Source of the DNA: Entoloma clypeatum
Lineage: Eukaryota > Basidiomycota > Agaricomycetes > Agaricales > Entolomataceae
DNA length: 64,000 bases
Reading direction: 5' to 3'
NCBI GenBank assembly: GCA_963565915.1
Contig: OY751491.1
Coordinates: 496,001 to 560,000, forward strand
In this document: piece by piece, positions 57,401 to 64,000 of the stretch
Layout: every line of letters begins with the position of its first letter
Position numbering within the stretch: position 1 is the first letter of the stretch
Position numbers and translations under genes: made by a program
The notes under the pieces: generated by a model
Database searches by the model: none
Told to the model about the DNA's origin: nothing
Seen by the model: the letters and a program-made list of their open reading frames with translations, nothing else

Positions 57401-60400
57401 CATGTTTTGTTATTCTCCAAGCACTTTTTGATGCCTTTGTTAGATCCTAAACATTCAATACTATTAGCTGAAAGTGTACCCCAGCGGTCACTATAGTTAC
57501 CTTCACGCGATTGTCTTTCTCCAGATCTGCCAGGTGTATCTTTTTAGTTTTCGTCCAGTAGTTGAAGATGGCAGGTAGTATCCCTATTTTGAAAATGAGT
57601 CCTCGGCCATGTGATGTGGTTTGTGAATGATAGTCTTCTTTGTACTTCTCAAAGACAGCACGTTCTTCTCGAGTATATATGCAGTCACATCTTGGCTTTC
57701 TGACCTTGATTGCTGGTATCATGGTGATTGAAGGTTAAGATGATTGAAATCATCGAGACAGGATTACTTGATCGATAGATGAAATGATATTGATTGATCC
57801 ACATGTGACACAATGATGATAGATAACCTGACTCTAATCAGTAGAGGGGGAAATGGTGGGAGGGTATGCGATAAAAGATACAAGTGCGTAGATGACAGGG
57901 GAGATACAGAACAGCTTACTCACAAACAGCCAATATAGGGCATGCATGTTTCAGAATGACAAAAAATAGGGAAGAATGATGCAACCATTGCCAGTAGCAT
58001 AGCTGAGTGCACAAGTCGCGCGCGGGAACTCTGAATACAACATGAAGGCCTGAGATCCACACGGGGTCTGTGAAGAGTCGCTCATGTGGGAGCAATCGTG
58101 CACCGTGATTAGTCTTTAGTAAACAGAGTTTAAAGTCAATTTTTTTATCTGCAGACATCTACACAATGACTACTCAAGCGATGCAATCAAGAAAGCAAAA
58201 GCGAGGGAAGGGAAAGAATATGCTAGTGGAGGATGATGATAAAGCTATCAATATTGTGACCTACAAAGAGACCACAACACACATGAGACAGGGACCAGTC
58301 ACAAAGAGGGTGGAAGTTCCACTCAGGCCAGTGGCAGGTAGCTCACAACATCAAGAAAGACCGGAGACAAGGAAAGAGAGGATGCCATCACATGGTGAGT
58401 ATAGCAACGTTGATGCAGAGGGGTTTGACATGTATGGCAATGATAATGGGGAACAATGGTTCAACGAACCTGAATCTGCAGGAAATAAGGTGATTAAAGA
58501 AAGAGACATGGTATAATTTCACTAATTAATATCTGGTAGCAACAAATGTGGACGCAGGAATTTGTTGATCATGCAGAGAGTCTACTTGATCAGGATGTGC
58601 TGCCTAACAATGGTGGTTGCATGTGTTGCATGGAGGGGAGGCATGCAATATGGAGATGTAAAGATTGTAGCTTCTCACCACTTCTCTGTTGCCATTGTAT
58701 GCGCCATTCCCACCTCGACAATCCACTCCACCAGATAGAATGCTGGACTGGGACTTTCTTCCATTCTGCTGATCTATGGGAGGTCGGCGCGTATATTCTT
58801 GTGTCTCATTGGATGGAATGGTCCATTTGTCATTCACTGGCCTCTCAAAAGAGGAACTTGGAGGACTTGCAAAGAGTGCAAGATGATGAAGAGCAGGCTG
58901 CATTACTCGCAGCATTCCAAAGCGGCAACTTTGATGGAGCGGCGAGTTCATTAGTACTGTTCCGATGTATCATTTCTTTGACCTACCTCTGAAGTCCAAA
59001 TTTTTATGATTCTAGGTAGCTTTGTCAACAAGATTTTTCCATTGGGAGACCTGACGGTGATCACAATATGTAAGCAGGTGAAGATGATGAGAACATACCA
59101 TGCTACCTGTCCTACGAAGCCTTGTGGATGGGCAAGGATGCGATGAGAGACAAACGGATCCTGCAACGGAATTGATAAGGATGATAATGTTCCACAAAGT
59201 CTGTCGTGAGATAGTAGTCGCTATCATGAAAAACATGGGTGTTGGCTACTTGATGGCTGCTGATACCCTTGATACATTTAAGGGAGTTGTTACCATCCAT
59301 GGCCCACATCTGATGGTACCTGAACTCAGATTCATCTGCTAACTGGGGTACCGCCAATGAAATGCAACAGCAGAAAATTTACCACCACATATGTACCTTG
59401 TAATGAACATGGTGGACAGGTGTTGAGCACACAATAGTTTGGCGTGTCCCAACCAAGGAACTGAGCAACACACTTGTCTACGATGCGGCGAATGGCAAGG
59501 TAGAGGTCAAAGGTGTCGGATAGTGCTGTATGATACATCCGCTGGTAGGGTATCTATTGATACTATAAGAATGTCAAAGCATCTTTATTGAAAAAATACG
59601 ACTTACTGCATAGAAGTAACAAAGGACCTTGGCAAAGGCTTTGACACTAAATGATGCACGGTGGAGACGAATGACACGGAATAACTCAAGTGTTTTGATG
59701 GAGACGCCAAGTCCTGGGGACTCCGGCAATGATCCCATATATCTGGCATGTACAAGGGCAACAGCAGTAGAGTGTGTTGGCGGAACGTGGAATTGTGGTC
59801 AACATTGCAAGGGAGTAGATGTCTATGCTGCAGATATTGAAATTCTAGTCGTGGACAGGTGGTTCCAAGTTTGTTGTTGTGGAGGGGACATCAGAAGCGG
59901 CACTATGCCAATGAAGATACTTGTTGATGAGATCGTTCATCAGGGGTTCCCAATTCCGCTGAAGCGAGTCATGCCGAAGTGTCCAGGACCAATGGTTGAC
60001 ATACCTGCGATAATCAGCCATTGACATTGAGAGGGATAAAAGACATACTGGCTTGTGACAATGTCATGCAAATCAGATATAATATCATTGCCCCCATCAT
60101 TTTCGGGAACATCACCAACCACATCCATTCTGATGTCTTTCCATTCATCATTTTTTTTTGTTCCTATGTGAGATGTTATTTTGTTGACCATGTTGATTGA
60201 GGGCAGCGTTGGGGACGCGAGGTGGCCGTTGGGCACAAGGGGTGGCCGGTGCAGCCGTTGGGCAGGTGGGGCACTAGTCGGGACAGTTGGGCATGAGGGG
60301 CAGCCATTGGGGACATGAGGGGGCCATTGGGCATGAAACGATGCCCTGGTGTCCTGCAGATTTGAAGCTTCCACTGCGGCTGTGTTATGATCACTCTTAT

Positions 60401-63400
60401 CTTATCCTATTATCTAATCTCATCTTTATCTTATCTCTTTATCTTATCTCATCTTATCCTATCTCTTGATCTTATCCTATCTTATCTGAAACCTTTATCT
60501 TATCCTACCTCATGTTAGACACATGTTATTCTAGAACAGTCTTATTTACTGTGCATTACTGTGCATCTCATTCATGCCTCATGGTATTTACATATATAAG
60601 TAGCCTACTTTCCTTTGTATTCTGTAGCTTGTTCTCTTGAGATCCCATGTGGGTCAATAGTCAGCATCACTCCTTTGTCTTGATGGCATCGTATCACCTC
60701 TGCTTGCCCATTTTATGTTTGGGCCTGTGGATGTACAGTAGTCATCAGACTCACATGTCGCCTCAACAGGCTGCTGCTGCATGGGAGTTCTGAGTGTTGC
60801 AGGCTGCCATAACTGGAATTTGAAATATGGATAAGCGAGTGGCAGTTTGAATATACTGTTAAGAACTGATTGCCAGAAATGTCGGAGCTACGTCTAGTGT
60901 TCGAGGGTTCAGTCTTATGAACTGGAAAATGAACCTGAACTGGACTGGACTGGACTGGAAGAGACCTGAACTGGCAGTTCAGGCTCACTGATTTTGAGCT
61001 CAACCAGTCTCCAGTCTCTCCAAATTTGGAAAAAAATTGGACTGGTTCACCGCCAGTTCTAGTTTTGGGTCTGAAAAATATGAACTGGTTCCAGTTTTTG
61101 ACCATATATTCATTCAAAAACTGTACTTTTATGGGCAAAGATGTTCTTTTATACAGTTTCAATCATTTTTACAAGAGTTTATATCCAAAATGCTTGAGAA
61201 ACATGTTATTGATAATAAATTGACTATATTTTCACGTTTTTGATTGAAAAAAAAGGCTTTTGGTAGGTTTATAAATGGTTGAGGATTTTACCAGTTTAAA
61301 CTGGTTTAAACAAGTTTTTACCAGTCCAGTCCAGTTTTTTCAGACTTTGAGAAAAAAAAATGAACTGCCAGTCTCCAGTTCATCAATTTTTTGGTCAAAA
61401 AACTGGACTGGACTGAACCCTCAAACACTAGCTATGTTGGATGCATTGGAGGGTCCAAGCGCATACAACATAGGGGCAAGGACTTGGCTTCAACTTGTAT
61501 GTTGCACCCTCACTAATATGTCGGTGTCATTTCAGAGGATCAGAGGGTCAGAGGTCAGACTCAAGTTAAGAGTAGAAAAGAGGACGGGAGGTGTGATGTC
61601 GAATCTAAGTTGATATTCAAACTGAAGCTAATACATGATTCTACATAAGTTTAAATACTTTGTCAGAGGATGTGTGGCTTCGTTGGAGTCAGATAATGAG
61701 TGGCTGTCGGAGATGCTTAACATAAGTAAAATGGTCAGATGTAAATAATGTATGTAGTAACGAGATTCATAACAGTAAGAAGTATTAGTCAAAATGTCGG
61801 AGGTGTTGGAGGTGTTGGAATTGGTCGGAAGTCGTCGGAGCTAATTGGAATGTAACAATTCTGGTTCCCATGTGTTATCGCTTGATGGATATCCCATCCA
61901 CTTGACCAAATATTTGTACCTAGTATTCAAAAGTTTGGTTTGGTTTGGTTAATTGACCCCAAATCCATTAACCTAAACCTTAACCGGTTAAGAAATTTTC
62001 AGAGAAAAATCTAAACCAGACCAAACCATCATTAACTGGTTAATTTTTTATTGGTTTGGTTAATTTGTTGGTTAAACTTGGTTAAACCATACAAATATCA
62101 CAAATTGTTCACAAGAGTCATGTTACTTAGTTAATTTGCTATCGACATAGGTTCACACATGATTTTTGGCATGTGTGCCCTCATTGCAGAGTCAGCAATG
62201 GGTGGATGCATCATTTCAACATTGGATGATGTGCATCATGCATGCATCAAATGTGTCAAATACATGTAAACAAATCCCCAAAAACATCGCACATCTGCTT
62301 ATTATATCTACACAGGTAGTCAACCTACACTGTATTGTAATATACGGTCTAGCGAACGCATACACTGTATGGTAAATTATGGAAGCAGCGAATTCGCCAC
62401 AGCGGGCGGCGACAGAATGAAATGTGGCCGGCAACAAACTCTATGCCCCCGGCAACAGTCAATGCAGCTGGCGACAACGATCGGCCGACGACAGTCAAAT
62501 GAAATGTGGCCGGCGACAACACATCAATTGACAGTCAAATGTTGGCCAGTGACAATGTCAATCCAGCCGGCGACCCTCAAATGAAACGTGGCCGGCGAAA
62601 AAACTCAATGGTCACCGGCGAAAAGGTTGAAAAGGACCAGCAAAAGGTGGCCAGCGACAACACTCAATGCGGCCCTCAATGCGGCCGACACCAGGATTGC
62701 CGTTGTCATCTTGATGGAGTAGTCCGTCGCGGCATGAGACATTGATCTCGCCTGGACGTGTCGCTGGCACAAGACATGTCCTGAGACCGGCGACACGGCG
62801 AACACGTACCGGCGAAACGATGGTTGGCGAAATGATGGTCACCGGCAAAAAGGTTTACCGGCAAAAGGAAGGGCGGCAAAAGGAAGGATCGGCGAAAGAA
62901 TGTCGGTGAAAGGATGTCGAAATCAGCAAGGAATCAAGCCAGCGACAACAGTCATCTGTTACAAACCAGGAGGTGTTTCACATTATCCTATTTTACATTG
63001 CAACCCCTAATGTACCTATTCCCCATCGCCCAACCGCCCACCCGCACCCTCCCCATCTTGTTCCTGCATTGCCCCACGATCTATATTGATGATCCTGTCG
63101 GCGATATTGTCGCTGACCATCTCATCAACCATTCGCCGAAGTGTCAAGGATGTGGATCCTGTGTACCTCTGCATGGTACAGACGGTGTGCAGCATCCTTG
63201 TAGCTGATGCCCAGCTGTGCCTGGAGGGCTTTGACCTCCGCATGAAGCGCGAGAAGTTATCTATGGCTCAAACCCTATAGAAAGTGGTGAGAGCGAAACA
63301 CACAGGGGAGGGAAATGACATACTGGTACAGCGGGTGCTGGGACAGTACCCCGGTTGATGAGGCCTGAAGACAGGGCTTCCATAGAAAGGGGCTGAGGAG

Positions 63401-64000
63401 CAAGGAGGTCAGCCGGATGAATAAGACCGCTGATCGGCGAAACATAGCAAAAGGCTGCTCGGCAAAAAGACCGGCGAACACTGCACGGCGAATAACCGGC
63501 GAAGAGCATCGGCGAAGAGCATCGGCGAATGACCGGTGACAACTTGTCGGCCAACAAATATCAGCGACGATGCTCATCCGCACACATGAGGTGGATGGAG
63601 TCAAGGAATGTGGTGGGTGGTATGGGGAACAGCTCACCCCTCCTGCGGCGTGCTCAACATCAAGAGAGCGCCGCATCTCTGCCATGTTCAGGGCCAGATC
63701 CGTGGCAGGGACAAGGAAATTTGGCACCAGATACTCATGCCCATCCGGGGTGGTACCTATCGTATAGCCCGGCGGCACATCACGATGGGGTTGGTTGGAT
63801 GGGGCAGACATGAGGAGTAGCAGAAAAGAAGGCGACAGGTGGGAATTAGGTTGCCGATCATCACAATGATCAGGGCGGAAGTAGTCACATGTTATAAAAG
63901 TTTGTTTTTTTTGTTTATTCAACAGCGAGCGGCGATTACACGCGTTTCCAACTCATCTACCTACCTACTACCAACACATTTCCACAACACCGCCCTCAAG

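Overview
The window looks like nuclear DNA of a basidiomycete fungus, most likely an agaricomycete. The genes carry many short introns (about 46-134 nt), and the families seen are typical of that class: a DUF6533-type membrane protein, KDZ transposases with CxC cysteine clusters, chromodomain Ty3 elements and a Tad-like LINE. No organism name can be fixed from the sequence alone.

Layout. 1-3455 holds broken retroelement pieces: a chromovirus 3' end with its LTR sitting in an older Ty3 fragment, then a 20-bp minisatellite block. About 4.7-14.2 kb is the only gene-like island. It holds a DUF6533-like membrane protein gene (minus), a 15-exon RecQ helicase (minus, 864 codons, every junction in phase) and a divergent GPN2 GTPase gene (plus, 4 exons, 355 aa), the last two sharing a 124-bp promoter. 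A perfect 164-bp-arm palindrome (14528-14879) marks the edge of this island.

17.4-26.2 kb is a large inverted repeat whose loop was hit by an intact, young Ty3 chromovirus (family A, copy A1, 18725-25292; identical 368-bp LTRs, 5-bp target duplication). 26.2-48.2 kb is nested transposon debris: family B Ty3 fragments, hAT-like non-autonomous elements, minisatellites, a plus-strand family A copy (A3) joined to a LINE, and a second near-complete family A copy (A2, 41650-47698) inserted into a family B element.

48.2-63.8 kb is a KDZ-transposon graveyard. It holds a KDZ C-terminal part, a CxC2 N-terminal part, an inverted KDZ core, a helical partner gene, and two copies of a small companion protein with a conserved C-terminal helical block, all cut up by family B insertions and mixed with GC-rich short-word repeats.

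How the parts work together. Family A carries gag, a pol with protease-RT-RNase H-integrase-chromodomain, and two extra reading frames (a leader frame overlapping gag and a short coiled-coil frame after pol). Its leader contains an 11-nt match to the predicted transcript start, as in Tf1-type self-priming. Family A, B and C copies decay mainly by C-to-T changes at CpG: all seven LTR differences in A2 fit this, and most in-frame stops are TGA.

Limits: all homology calls are by eye from remembered family motifs; no database search or alignment program was run.
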